37,032 nt of DNA from Clostridium sp. 1001271B_151109_B4 (GTDB lineage Bacteria; Bacillota; Clostridia; Clostridiales; Clostridiaceae), in the NCBI RefSeq assembly GCF_015670405.1, contig NZ_JADPBQ010000006.1:23312-60343 (forward strand). Reading direction: 5' to 3'. Made by a program: the position numbers and the translations under genes. The notes beneath the pieces are model-generated. The model was not told where the DNA came from and ran no database searches. It saw only the letters and a program-made list of their open reading frames with translations. This document shows, piece after piece, positions 8,509 through 16,643 of this stretch; the stretch's first letter is position 1; every line of letters starts with the position of its first letter.

Positions 8509-10464
8509 ATGTATTTAGGTGTAGATTATTATCCAGAGCACTGGAATCAACATATGTTAGAAGAAGATTTAAATAATATAGTAGAGCTTGGAAGTAATGT
8601 TATAAGAATTGGTGAATTTGCTTGGCATATGATGGAGAAAGAAGAAGGTTTATTTGATTTTTCTTACTTTGATCATGTAATAAATGAAGCAAAGAAAAAA
8701 GGATTAAAAATAATATTTGGTACCCCAACAGCAACAATGCCTGCATGGCTTGCTAAAAAACATCCAGATGTATTAGGTGAATTTGAAGATAATACTAAGA
8801 GGGTTTTTGGTGGAAGAAGACAATATTGTTTTAATAGTAAAACTTATCACAAATATAGTAAAATTATAATTAAGGAGCTTGCAACTCATTTTAAAGGTGA
8901 AGAGGGAATAGTTGCATGGCAAATAGATAATGAATTTGGTCATGAAGGTAGCGATGTATGTTTCTGTAATGAATGTAAAAATGCATTTAGAGATTATTTA
9001 AGAAAAAACTATAATAATGATATAAATAAATTAAATGAAATATGGGGAACAAGATTTTGGTCTCAAACTTACAATGATTTTGATGAAATACCAATTCCAG
9101 CAAAGACAATAACTACTCATAATCCAAGTCTTAGAATGGAGTGGGAAAGGTTTAGAAGTAGAAGTGTTGAAAAGTATGCAAAATTTCAAGTAGATATATT
9201 AAAAGAAATATTAGGAGAAGATTCTGTTATAATTCATGACTTTTCAGGTGGATATTTTGATAAGAGTTTTGATTTTTCAAAGGTTTCAAAACATCTAGAT
9301 GTAGTTGCATATAATAATTACCCGGTATGGGGAGGTCAAAAGGAGCCAATCCCTGCGCATGAAATTGCTTGCGGATTAGATTTTATGAGAGGTGCTAAAA
9401 GACAAAATTTCTGGATTACAGAAGCAATAATGGGAGCTCAAGGACATGATGTTATTGGATATCTTCCAAGACCAAATCAAGCTAAAATGTGGTCTTATCA
9501 AGCAATGGCTCATGGATGCAATTCTCTTATGTATTTTAGATATAGAGGTGCAACACAAGGAGCTGAACAATATTGCTATGGAATAATAGATCAAGATAAT
9601 CAAAAAAGAAGAAAATTTTATGAGGTTCAAGATTTTTTCAATAATATGAAAGAAAATGAAGATGTTATAAATAGTGAAATAAAATCAGAAATAGCAGTAA
9701 TTTATGATTATGAATCTATGGCATCATTTAGAATTCAAAGACAAAGTTTTTTAATGGATTATAAAAATGAAGTATATAGACTATATAGACCTTTCTATGA
9801 AAATAATATTAATATTGATGTCATTCCATCGTATGTAGATTTTAGTGATTATAAAGTTTTATTAATACCAACAATGATTGTATTTAAATCTGAAGTTCAA
9901 GAAAGAGTTAGGGAGTTTGTTAAAAATGGTGGTAAAGTAGTATTTAGTTTTAGAACTGCAATTAAAGATTACTATAATAATTTAACATTAGGGCAGCTAA
10001 ATCCAAGTTTTTACACTGATTTAATAGGTGGCTTTGTTGAAGAAATAGAATCCCTTCAAGAAGGACAAAATGTTAAAGTTAAGGGTATAAATGAATTTAA
10101 GGGAGTTGAAGGTAGTGGAACTGTATTTAGAGATATGCTAAAAACTACTACTGCAGAAAGTTTATTTATGTATGATGATGAGTTTTATAATGAATTATCA
10201 GCTATAACTTTAAATAAATATAAAAAGGGTGAAGCTTATTATATAGGTACTGGTGTAGATAATAATATTATGGATATAATAGCTAAAAAAATTATAGTAG
10301 AAGCTGATATAGAATCTATAGAATCACCTAAAGGTGTTGAAGTAGTTAAGAGGAGAGTAAATGATGAAGAGTATTACTTCATTATGAACCATACAGCAGA
10401 AGTTAAAAGTTTTAATAATATTAATTTAAAGGCATATGAAAGTAAAATAGTAAAAACTAAGTAA
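8509..10464 (+). CDS. GH42 beta-galactosidase
   Basis: A 651-residue GH42 enzyme that hydrolyses terminal beta-galactosides. The start MYLGVDYYPEHW is typical. The acid/base is E142 (DNEFG) and the nucleophile E305 (FWITEAIMG). C107, C151, C153 and C156 match the four-cysteine zinc site of this family. After the barrel comes a trimerisation-like domain (about 400-590) with the usual C-terminal beta-strand region. No signal peptide is present. The ribosome site is CAGGAG. It follows the symporter by 78 bp. An imperfect AT-rich hairpin (about 8447-8482) in that gap may lower rather than stop read-through. GH42 enzymes often prefer galacto-oligosaccharides or plant galactans over lactose. Confidence 0.95.
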   Translation: MYLGVDYYPEHWNQHMLEEDLNNIVELGSNVIRIGEFAWHMMEKEEGLFDFSYFDHVINEAKKKGLKIIFGTPTATMPAWLAKKHPDVLGEFEDNTKRVFGGRRQYCFNSKTYHKYSKIIIKELATHFKGEEGIVAWQIDNEFGHEGSDVCFCNECKNAFRDYLRKNYNNDINKLNEIWGTRFWSQTYNDFDEIPIPAKTITTHNPSLRMEWERFRSRSVEKYAKFQVDILKEILGEDSVIIHDFSGGYFDKSFDFSKVSKHLDVVAYNNYPVWGGQKEPIPAHEIACGLDFMRGAKRQNFWITEAIMGAQGHDVIGYLPRPNQAKMWSYQAMAHGCNSLMYFRYRGATQGAEQYCYGIIDQDNQKRRKFYEVQDFFNNMKENEDVINSEIKSEIAVIYDYESMASFRIQRQSFLMDYKNEVYRLYRPFYENNINIDVIPSYVDFSDYKVLLIPTMIVFKSEVQERVREFVKNGGKVVFSFRTAIKDYYNNLTLGQLNPSFYTDLIGGFVEEIESLQEGQNVKVKGINEFKGVEGSGTVFRDMLKTTTAESLFMYDDEFYNELSAITLNKYKKGEAYYIGTGVDNNIMDIIAKKIIVEADIESIESPKGVEVVKRRVNDEEYYFIMNHTAEVKSFNNINLKAYESKIVKTK

Positions 10465-10509
10465 ATTAAAAGTGGTTAATTTTTTAAATTAACCACTTTT
10501 AATTTTTAT
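10463..10509 (+). terminator. strong, probably bidirectional terminator
   Basis: A perfect 20-bp stem (10463-10482 with 10486-10505) with a three-base loop and T residues on the plus side. It overlaps the beta-galactosidase stop codon and lies just past the stop of the convergent HAD gene. Confidence 0.88.
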
Positions 10510-10515
10510 ATTATG

Positions 10516-11244
10516 TTAAATAAGAGAAAGGCAATTTACATCCAATTTGTAAGTTACGTCTTTTCTTTCAACTATTATATTTATTTTCTTTTTAATTTCT
10601 TCATCATCCATAATCTTAGAAATAAGTTCACGTGTTGGATTCATAGCATATGGGATACCTACATTTTTAAACATAGTAAAATCACCAGAAGTATCACCAT
10701 AAGCATAACTTTGACTTAAATCAATATCATACTTTTTACACAAGTCTTTAATTGCCTTTTCTTTACTTTCTGAATCCCACATAGGTGTAATATAGCCATT
10801 GTATTTATTATCTTTATCTAATTCATAAACTGTACCCCTATAATCATCCATATGATATTTTAATGACATTTCTCTTACTAATTCTATAGGAGAACCTGAA
10901 ATAGCAATTACAATATCTCCTTGTTCTTTATGCCATTTAATTCTTTCTCGAGAAAATGTATAAACTCTATCACCTTTTTGTTCAATAACTTTTTTTGCAA
11001 TATAGTCTATATGATATTTATCTAATCCTTTAATTGCTTCAGTATATACATCTACCATTTTTAAAAGATAAGTATCATAATCGCCTTGTCTTTTATCCCA
11101 GTTAATATAAGCAGGTTTTACTTCTTTATACCACTTATTTTCATCAACTAGGTCATATTTAATTATTTTTTTAAAGACCTCAGTAATAAGTCCTTCTCTG
11201 TAGATTGTGCCGTCAATATCAAAAAATGCTGCTCTTCTTGACAT
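10516..11244 (-). CDS. HAD-superfamily IB hydrolase (SerB-like phosphatase)
   Basis: 242 residues. Motif I is FFDIDGT, with nucleophile D9 and D11. Motif II is in IAISGSP, and motif IV is AYGDTSGDFTMF. A helical cap of about 75 residues sits between motifs I and II, as in subfamily IB phosphatases related to phosphoserine phosphatase. The alanine/arginine-rich start MSRRAAFFD is common in IB hydrolases of this kind. The ATG follows AAGGAGG by nine bases. It is convergent with the beta-galactosidase gene. Upstream lies the long inverted-repeat region, which could be its leader or a separate RNA. The substrate is not known: serine phosphate is possible, but many IB members act on other phosphates. 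Confidence 0.85.
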   Translation of the reverse strand: MSRRAAFFDIDGTIYREGLITEVFKKIIKYDLVDENKWYKEVKPAYINWDKRQGDYDTYLLKMVDVYTEAIKGLDKYHIDYIAKKVIEQKGDRVYTFSRERIKWHKEQGDIVIAISGSPIELVREMSLKYHMDDYRGTVYELDKDNKYNGYITPMWDSESKEKAIKDLCKKYDIDLSQSYAYGDTSGDFTMFKNVGIPYAMNPTRELISKIMDDEEIKKKINIIVERKDVTYKLDVNCLSLI

Positions 11245-11380
11245 ATAAAAAAACCTCCTTATGTTTTAAACTTTTATAAAATATCTTTAACTTACTGTCC
11301 AATAGGTAAGATGAACTAAATAAACTTTAAAAATTTAATTTATCTGAATTAGATATTACATTATATAATAATAAAATAAA
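11245..11380. other. AT-rich spacer upstream of the HAD gene
   Basis: No ORF of note. A TATAAT is present at 11364-11369 on the plus strand without a convincing -35. The HAD ribosome site lies at the left end. Confidence 0.5.
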
Positions 11381-11724
11381 GAAAAAAATGCAAGACTAAG
11401 TGAGATTCTAAATTTTAATTTAGTTAATCGAACTTGCCTGAAACTCCAAATTTTAATTTGGTAAGTTAAAGGTACACTTTAGTGTAATCAGCGACTGGAA
11501 GGAGTCGAGTTTCCTTAAATAGGATTCTAAATTTTAATTTAAGTGATGATCTAAATCTTAGATTTTAGTCATCAGAACTTGAGCTAATGAAAGAAAGTGA
11601 GTAGTGAGTTTCATTTATAAGAAAAAACATTAATATTTTTAAGAAAGCTTCTTATTCTAAGGTGAAACTTACTCAAAGACCGAAGAAAATCTACTTTCTT
11701 TAGTTAGTATGACAAAAAATAGAA
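11381..11724 (-). ncRNA. candidate structured RNA, strand uncertain
   Basis: No ORF explains this region, which is packed with inverted repeats. Helices seen: GCAAG (11390-11394) with CTTGC (11433-11437), enclosing GATT/AATC and CTAAATT/AATTTAG; CCAAATT (11446-11452) with AATTTGG (11455-11461); ACACT/AGTGT (11474-11485); CGACT/AGTCG (11492-11507); a hairpin at 11544-11575; and a 15-position helix 11584-11598 with 11693-11707 enclosing further pairing. Blocks 11398-11436 and 11541-11581 are diverged copies of each other. Minus-strand transcription is favoured by a possible promoter (TTGTAA complementary to 11755-11760, TAATAT complementary to 11731-11736, 18-bp spacer) and by seven U residues that would follow the GCAAG/CTTGC stem. 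It may be a free RNA or the HAD gene's leader. I cannot match it to a known RNA family. Confidence 0.45.
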
Positions 11725-11743
11725 GAATTTATATTAGAAAATG

Positions 11744-11771
11744 TTGACAAAAAATTACAATACTATATAAT
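11744..11771 (+). promoter_or_regulatory. sigma-A promoter of the thiamine operon
   Basis: Consensus TTGACA (11744-11749) and TATAAT (11766-11771) with a 16-bp spacer. It lies just upstream of the TPP riboswitch. Confidence 0.85.
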
Positions 11772-11794
11772 ATGGATATAAAGAATTATATAAA

Positions 11795-11875
11795 ATGCTA
11801 GGGGTGCCATTTACGGCTGAGAAATAAGAAATTATTAACCCTTGTACCTGATCTGGATAGTGCCAGCGTAGGAAA
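11795..11875 (+). ncRNA. TPP riboswitch (THI element) aptamer
   Basis: The conserved THI-box segments occur in order: GGGGTGCC (11801-11808), GGCTGAGAA (11815-11823), ACCTGATCTGGATAGTGCCAGCGTAGG (about 11846-11872, written here as the conserved core). P1 is closed by CTA/TAG at 11798-11800 and 11869-11871. Binding thiamine pyrophosphate should favour the terminator at 11985-12016 and shut the operon off. Confidence 0.95.
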
Positions 11876-11902
11876 GCTTATTAATGTATACTTTAAATTA
11901 AT

Positions 11903-11953
11903 CTACAAGGTAGTTTTTAAACTTTTTATAGTATAAGTTTAGATAATTTGTAG
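11903..11953 (+). promoter_or_regulatory. long hairpin in the riboswitch expression platform
   Basis: CTACAA at the left pairs with TTGTAG at the right, and TAAACTT pairs with AAGTTTA inside. It lies between the aptamer and the terminator. Its TATAG loop segment could pair with the terminator's GCTATA arm and so act as antiterminator, but this is inference. Confidence 0.5.
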
Positions 11954-11984
11954 GAAAAGTAAATATATTATTTGTAATTATAAC

Positions 11985-12016
11985 GCTATATTCCAGATGG
12001 GATATAGCTTTTTTTT
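11985..12016 (+). terminator. riboswitch-controlled transcription terminator
   Basis: GCTATATTCC (11985-11994) pairs with GGGATATAGC (11999-12008) around the loop AGAT, followed by eight T residues. It is upstream of the thiD start. Confidence 0.9.
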
Positions 12017-12053
12017 ATCGAAAAAAATAAACAATTTTAAAAGGAGAAGAAAC

Positions 12054-12851
12054 ATGAGAAATTACAAAATACCAACATTAACAATTGCAGGATCAGATTC
12101 ATCAGGAGGAGCAGGTGTACAAGCAGATTTAAAAACGTTTAGTGCAATAGGAACTTATGGAATGAGTGTTATTACGGCAATAACAGCTCAAAATACACAA
12201 GGAGTTTTTCGTGTTGAAGATTTAAGTAGAGAAATAATAGAAAGTCAAATTAATGTAGTTTTTGAAGATATAGAACCAGCAGCTGTAAAGATAGGAATGG
12301 TATCAAGTGTAGAAATTGTTCAAACAATTGTAAATACATTAAAGAAATATAATCCTAAGTATTTAATAGTAGACCCAGTTATGATATCTAAAAGTGGATA
12401 TTCATTATTAAAACCAGAGGCAAAGAAAAGTTTAATTGAAGAGCTTATACCAATGGCATATATAATAACTCCAAATACACCAGAAGCAGAAGAAATTACA
12501 GGAATAGAAATAAATAATGTAGATGATATGAGAGAAGCAGGTAGAAAGATATTAGAATTAGGACCTAAGTATGTGTTGATGAAAGGTGGACATCTTGAAG
12601 GTGATGCAGTTGATGTATTAATAGGAAATGATACATTTGAAATTTATAAACAAGAAAGACTAGATAGAAAAAATACCCATGGAACAGGATGTACTTTATC
12701 ATCAGCAATAACTTCACATTTAGCACTAGGATATGACATTGTGGAAGCTGTTAAGTTAAGCAAAGAGTATATAACAGAAGCAATAAGACATAGCTTTGAT
12801 ATAGGCAAGGGTGTTGGACCTGTGAATCACTTTTACAAATTTGAAGATTAA
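12054..12851 (+). CDS. thiD: hydroxymethylpyrimidine/phosphomethylpyrimidine kinase
   Basis: A 265-residue ribokinase-fold enzyme that phosphorylates HMP to HMP-P and HMP-PP, the pyrimidine donor for thiamine. Clear motifs are [21 protein letters not shown] at the N-terminus (substrate site; only the core is needed), [10 protein letters not shown] mid-protein, and [11 protein letters not shown] near residue 210 (anion hole and catalytic region). The start is ATG 12054 after AAAAGGAGAAG. A longer in-frame reading from 11997 lies within the riboswitch terminator and is rejected. It is the first gene of the TPP-regulated operon, with thiM 23 bp downstream. Confidence 0.97.
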   Translation: MRNYKIPTLTIAGSDSSGGAGVQADLKTFSAIGTYGMSVITAITAQNTQGVFRVEDLSREIIESQINVVFEDIEPAAVKIGMVSSVEIVQTIVNTLKKYNPKYLIVDPVMISKSGYSLLKPEAKKSLIEELIPMAYIITPNTPEAEEITGIEINNVDDMREAGRKILELGPKYVLMKGGHLEGDAVDVLIGNDTFEIYKQERLDRKNTHGTGCTLSSAITSHLALGYDIVEAVKLSKEYITEAIRHSFDIGKGVGPVNHFYKFED

Positions 12852-12874
12852 CACTTAGATAAGGAGGAGAAAAA

Positions 12875-13681
12875 GTGTTTGAATTAATAAATAAAGTTAA
12901 AGAAATAAATCCATTAGTACTACATTATACAAATGAAGTTACTATAAATGATTGTGCAAATATAACATTAGCTTTAGGAGCAAGTCCATTAATGAGCTAT
13001 TCTGATGAAGAAGTTGAGGAAATAGTAAGTGTTGCTAGTTCAGTTGTAATTAATATTGGAACAATGAATTCAAGCAGGTTAGATTTATTTGTTAAAGCAG
13101 GAAAGGCAGCTAATAAATTTAATAAGCCTGTTATATTAGATCCAGTAGGTGTTTTTGCGACAAAAACAAGAATAAACTTTACAAATAAACTATTAAATGA
13201 AATTAAATTTGATGTTGTTAAAGGAAATATAGCTGAAATAAAGTTTATAGGTGGACTTGATGTAAGGGGACAAGGCGTTGATTCCTTTGATGATGGTGAA
13301 GATATATCTGAAGTAGTGAAAAGAGTAGCTATAAAGCTTGGCTGTATGGTAGTTGCTACTGGAAAAGTTGATTTTATTAGTGATGGAAATAGAGTTATAA
13401 AGATATATAATGGAACACCAAAGTTAAAGAGTGTAACTGGTACAGGGTGTATGACAGGAAGCTTAATAGGAAGCTATTTAGGAGCTTATGATTCCATTAT
13501 TAAGTCTGATGAAAAAGTTAGTAAGATAGAAGCTGTTGCAATGGGGGTACTTACAATGGGAGTAAGTGGTGAATTAAGCGATAAAAATAATATTGCAATA
13601 GGAAGCTTCAAGGAAGAGCTTATGAACAATATTTATGAAATGAATAGTGATAAATTAAAAGAATATGGAAGGGTTGAATAA
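12875..13681 (+). CDS. thiM: hydroxyethylthiazole kinase
   Basis: 268 residues. It phosphorylates 4-methyl-5-(2-hydroxyethyl)thiazole, salvaged from thiamine breakdown, to give the thiazole partner for ThiE. Family marks are LVLHYTNEVTINDCAN near residue 15 (usually H-I-T-N), PVILDPVGV, and VTGTGCMTGSLIG near residue 190, with the conserved Cys. The start is GTG 12875, with AAGGAGGAG 7-15 nt upstream. It sits between thiD and tenA, and its stop is one base before the tenA ATG, suggesting translational coupling. Confidence 0.96.
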   Translation: MFELINKVKEINPLVLHYTNEVTINDCANITLALGASPLMSYSDEEVEEIVSVASSVVINIGTMNSSRLDLFVKAGKAANKFNKPVILDPVGVFATKTRINFTNKLLNEIKFDVVKGNIAEIKFIGGLDVRGQGVDSFDDGEDISEVVKRVAIKLGCMVVATGKVDFISDGNRVIKIYNGTPKLKSVTGTGCMTGSLIGSYLGAYDSIIKSDEKVSKIEAVAMGVLTMGVSGELSDKNNIAIGSFKEELMNNIYEMNSDKLKEYGRVE

Positions 13682-13682
13682 T

Positions 13683-14336
13683 ATGAAATTTTCAGAAGTT
13701 TTATTTAGTGAAGTTAAGGAGATTTGGGATGGATATTTAGAACATCCTTTTGTTAAGGGAATAGGAGAAGGTACTTTAGATAAAGAAAAGTTTAAAAATT
13801 ATTTAATTCAAGATTATTTATATTTAAAGGATTATGCTAAGGTTTTTGCTATGGGATTAGTTAAAGCGGAAAGTATGAAGGAAATGAAATTTTATCATGA
13901 ATCTATAAAAGGAGTATTAGATGATGAGACTGCAGTTCATGTTAATTACTTGAAAGACTTTGGATTAAGTACAGAAGAGGTAGAAGCTTATAAAAGTGAA
14001 TTAACAACTGAAAGTTATACAAATTATATGCTTGGAATTGCATTAAAAGGTGATTCGAAGGATATTGCACTGACTATAATGCCATGTACTTGGAGTTATT
14101 ATTATATTGGAAAGCATTTATATGAAACATATAAGGAAAACTTAAAAGATAATTTTTATGCTCCGTGGATAGAAGGATATGCATCAAATGAGTTTAGAGA
14201 ATGTGCACAAGAGTGGATTGATTATATAGATGATATATGTAAGAACATATCAGAAGTAAAAAGGGAAAGGTTAAAGGACATATTTATAAAGTCTAGTCTT
14301 TATGAAATGGAGTTTTGGAATATGGCAAATAAATAA
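13683..14336 (+). CDS. tenA: TenA aminopyrimidine aminohydrolase (thiaminase II)
   Basis: 217 residues, all-helical TenA fold. It hydrolyses formylaminopyrimidine-derived breakdown products of thiamine to HMP so that ThiD can reuse the ring, and can also cleave thiamine. Visible family elements are the N-terminal HPFVKGIGEGTL, QDYLYLKDY (active-site Asp and Tyr), the catalytic Cys in MPCTWSYYYIG, and the C-terminal acid in EMEFW. The ATG at 13683 follows the ribosome site GGAAGGG and starts two bases after the thiM stop. An upstream in-frame ATG (13665) overlaps thiM and has no ribosome site. Confidence 0.95.
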   Translation: MKFSEVLFSEVKEIWDGYLEHPFVKGIGEGTLDKEKFKNYLIQDYLYLKDYAKVFAMGLVKAESMKEMKFYHESIKGVLDDETAVHVNYLKDFGLSTEEVEAYKSELTTESYTNYMLGIALKGDSKDIALTIMPCTWSYYYIGKHLYETYKENLKDNFYAPWIEGYASNEFRECAQEWIDYIDDICKNISEVKRERLKDIFIKSSLYEMEFWNMANK

Positions 14337-14414
14337 ACTGAATTCTTAGTTTTAGGTTGAGTGTTACAATGAGCAACCATTAGATAAAATTTATTTTAAG
14401 ATGAGGTAAGTAAT

Positions 14415-15020
14415 ATGGTTATTTTTATAGCAATAATATCAGCAATATTATTTGCATTTTATTTTAGGGATTTAAAAAGAAATCCTATAACAACAAAGAA
14501 AATGGTAGTAATTGCAATGATGAGTGGACTATCATTTATGCTTAGTTTAATTCAGTTTGTAAAATATCCTCAAGGTGGTGGAATAACTTTATTTTCTATG
14601 TTACCAATAATGATACTTTCACTATTATATGGTAGAACTGCAGGTATAACAGGTGGATTGATATGGGGCTTTTTATCATTATTAAATGGAGCATATGTAA
14701 TACATCCAGTTCAATTTTTCTTAGATTGTTTGTTTGGGCCAATGGCTTTAGGTTTTACAGGTGTTTTTGGTAGTGATAAGAAATATAAGGTGATTTTAGG
14801 AGGGTTATTTGCAGTTACTTTAAGTGTATTTTCTTATTTTGTTTCAGGTGTAGTATTTTTTGCAGAGTTTGCACCGGAAGGGATGAATACTTATCTTTAT
14901 TCATTCTTATATAATTTTACTAGTGCTGGAGTTGAAGGTATTTTATGTATAATACTTTTATCTATAATTCCATTAGAGAGATTTAAAAAAATGGCTAACG
15001 TTAAAGATATTGCAGTATAA
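14415..15020 (+). CDS. thiT: ThiT, thiamine-specific S component of an ECF transporter
   Basis: 201 residues with about six membrane helices. The segment KYPQGGGITLFSMLPIMILSLLYG is a hallmark of ThiT (YuaJ) proteins, and the following G-rich helices and QFFLDCLFGPMALG block fit as well (quoted as short cores). ThiT binds thiamine at the outer face and needs the shared EcfA-EcfA'-EcfT module, which is not in this window. An extra N-terminal helix precedes the usual KxxTKKMVVIAMM start. It is the fourth gene of the TPP-controlled operon, so thiamine import is repressed when TPP is plentiful. Confidence 0.9.
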   Translation: MVIFIAIISAILFAFYFRDLKRNPITTKKMVVIAMMSGLSFMLSLIQFVKYPQGGGITLFSMLPIMILSLLYGRTAGITGGLIWGFLSLLNGAYVIHPVQFFLDCLFGPMALGFTGVFGSDKKYKVILGGLFAVTLSVFSYFVSGVVFFAEFAPEGMNTYLYSFLYNFTSAGVEGILCIILLSIIPLERFKKMANVKDIAV

Positions 15021-15040
15021 ATATTAGAAAAGGGTGATAA

Positions 15041-15661
15041 ATGATGAAAGAATTAAAGCTTTATTTAGTAACAGATTCAGATATTTTAAAAGGAAGAGAT
15101 TTTTATAATTGTATTGAAGAAGCATTAAAGGGTGGAGTAACAATGCTTCAATTAAGAGAAAAAAATGCTAGTGGTAAAGAATTCTTAGACAAGGCAATGA
15201 AGCTTAGAGATTTAACTAAAAAATATAATGTGAAGTTTATTATTAATGATAGAGTTGATATTGCAATGCTTTGTGATGCTGATGGAGTTCATGTTGGACA
15301 AAGTGATATACCAGCAGATGAAGTTAGAGGGCTTATTGGAAAAAATAAAATTATTGGGGTATCTGCAAGAACAGTAGAAGAGGCTATGAAAGCTAAAGAA
15401 AATGGTGCAGATTATCTTGGAGTTGGAGCTATGTTCACAACTACAACAAAATTAGATGCAAAGAACGTAACAATTGATAAGTTAGCTCAAATTAAGAAAG
15501 AAGTTAATTTACCAATTGTAGCAATTGGAGGTTTAGCTTTAGATAATATTGATAAATTGAAGCAGTACAATATTGATGGATATGCTGTGGTTTCAGCAAT
15601 ATTAAAAGCTAACGATATAAGTGTAGAATGTGAAAAGTGGGTAAAGAAAATTAGTGAATAA
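15041..15661 (+). CDS. thiE: thiamine-phosphate synthase
   Basis: A 206-residue TIM-barrel enzyme that joins HMP-PP and thiazole phosphate to thiamine phosphate. Typical motifs are YLVTDSD at the N-terminus, LQLREKN (HMP-PP binding), FIINDRVDIA, DGVHVGQSD, IIGVSART and VAIGGL. The loop that normally reads GPxFPTxTK is GAMFTTTTK here, a mild change. ATG 15041 is followed at once by a second ATG; AAGGGTG 5-11 nt upstream fits either. It combines products of ThiD and ThiM from the same operon. No thiC or thiazole-synthesis genes are present, so the locus is salvage-oriented. Confidence 0.96.
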   Translation: MMKELKLYLVTDSDILKGRDFYNCIEEALKGGVTMLQLREKNASGKEFLDKAMKLRDLTKKYNVKFIINDRVDIAMLCDADGVHVGQSDIPADEVRGLIGKNKIIGVSARTVEEAMKAKENGADYLGVGAMFTTTTKLDAKNVTIDKLAQIKKEVNLPIVAIGGLALDNIDKLKQYNIDGYAVVSAILKANDISVECEKWVKKISE

Positions 15662-15695
15662 CAAAATTCATGAAATGTATTTGGGGGAATTAAAT

Positions 15696-16199
15696 ATGGA
15701 ATTAACTAAAAGTAAGGATGCAACAAAAAGATTAGTTATAAGTGGAGCATTAGTAGCTTTAGCAACTATATTAGGATCATTTTCTATTCCAGTATTAGGA
15801 GCAAAGGTGGCACCAATACAACATTTGATAAATGTAATTTCAGCAGTTACCTTAGGACCTGTATATGGAGTTTCTTGTGCTTTTGTATCATCATTATTAA
15901 GAAATATATTAGGAACAGGAAGTATATTAGCTTTTCCAGGAAGTATGGTTGGGGTATTTTTAGCAGCTATATTATATAAAAAATTTAGGAAAGTGGAGAT
16001 ATCTGTAGTTGGAGAAGTAATTGGAACTGGAATAATAGGTGCATTACTAGCGTATCCATTGGCAGCCTTTGTTTTAGGAAAGGAAGTTGCTTTATTTGTT
16101 TACATCATTCCGTTTTCATTAAGTTCTATAGTTGGAAGTATTATTGCTTATGTAATATTAAAATTAAATAGCTTGAGGAAATTTTTAATAAGTAATTAG
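15696..16199 (+). CDS. thiW: ThiW, putative thiazole-specific ECF S component
   Basis: 167 residues with five or six membrane helices. The pattern LVISGALVALATILGSFSIPVLGAKVAPIQH, with GPVYGVSCAFVSSLLRN and LAFPGSMVGVFLAA, fits the ThiW family (only the short cores are diagnostic). ThiW was linked to hydroxyethylthiazole uptake by its riboswitch control and by pairing with thiM. I chose ATG 15696 after GGGGGA. A longer reading from 15654 overlaps thiE and has no ribosome site. It is the last operon gene, and a terminator overlaps its stop. Together with ThiT it gives the locus two vitamin-related import proteins. Confidence 0.88.
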   Translation: MELTKSKDATKRLVISGALVALATILGSFSIPVLGAKVAPIQHLINVISAVTLGPVYGVSCAFVSSLLRNILGTGSILAFPGSMVGVFLAAILYKKFRKVEISVVGEVIGTGIIGALLAYPLAAFVLGKEVALFVYIIPFSLSSIVGSIIAYVILKLNSLRKFLISN

Positions 16200-16218
16200 A
16201 ATAATTATTCTAATTTTT
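16194..16218 (+). terminator. terminator of the thi operon
   Basis: A 22-base perfect palindrome centred on AGAATAATTATTCT overlaps the thiW stop codon and is followed by T residues. Confidence 0.75.
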
Positions 16219-16349
16219 CTGTAAAATGCATAATTGTAAAAAATGTGAATAGAATTATTCAGAAATTAGAAAATTACAACTTAGATGGGTATATAAGTAA
16301 AAGGGTGTATAATATATTTATAATAAATAAATATTTGAGGTGACAAAAT

Positions 16350-16541
16350 ATGATATTTTGTAAGGAAAAAAGATATATTTTTAGTAAGGATGTATACCTA
16401 TCTAGTGATGAAAGAGTTGAGAAATTAAATAAAGATCAAATCAATAAATATGACGGAAGAGAAGTAAAAGTTGGACATAGTTATTTAGGCTATATAGATA
16501 ATTCAAGAATATCTTCTAGCTGGTGTAAAGAAGTTAAATAG
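16350..16541 (+). CDS. 63-residue protein of unknown function
   Basis: GAGGTG lies nine bases before the ATG, and a textbook terminator follows the stop, so this looks like a separately transcribed small gene. The protein is charged (MIFCKEKRYIFSKDVYLSS...), with no signal peptide or membrane segment and with cysteines at residues 4 and 59. A TATAAT at about 16311-16316 may be its -10 box. It reads like a short cytosolic protein, possibly a small beta-fold. I recognise no family. Confidence 0.7.
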   Translation: MIFCKEKRYIFSKDVYLSSDERVEKLNKDQINKYDGREVKVGHSYLGYIDNSRISSSWCKEVK

Positions 16542-16555
16542 ATGGAAGTAAAAAG

Positions 16556-16584
16556 AGATGATGCAGAAATGTATCATCTTTTTT
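16556..16584 (+). terminator. intrinsic terminator with GAAA loop
   Basis: AGATGATGCA (16556-16565) pairs with TGTATCATCT (16570-16579) around a GAAA tetraloop, followed by six T residues. Confidence 0.9.
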
Positions 16585-16643
16585 GTTATAATTAAATAAT
16601 AGGAATAATTAATAATGAGTTAATTATAGGAGGAGGTTATGTT

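Noticed and set aside
11997..12053. Longer N-terminus for thiD
   Set aside because: The extension is coded by the riboswitch terminator; the ATG at 12054 has the ribosome site and gives the usual ThiD start.
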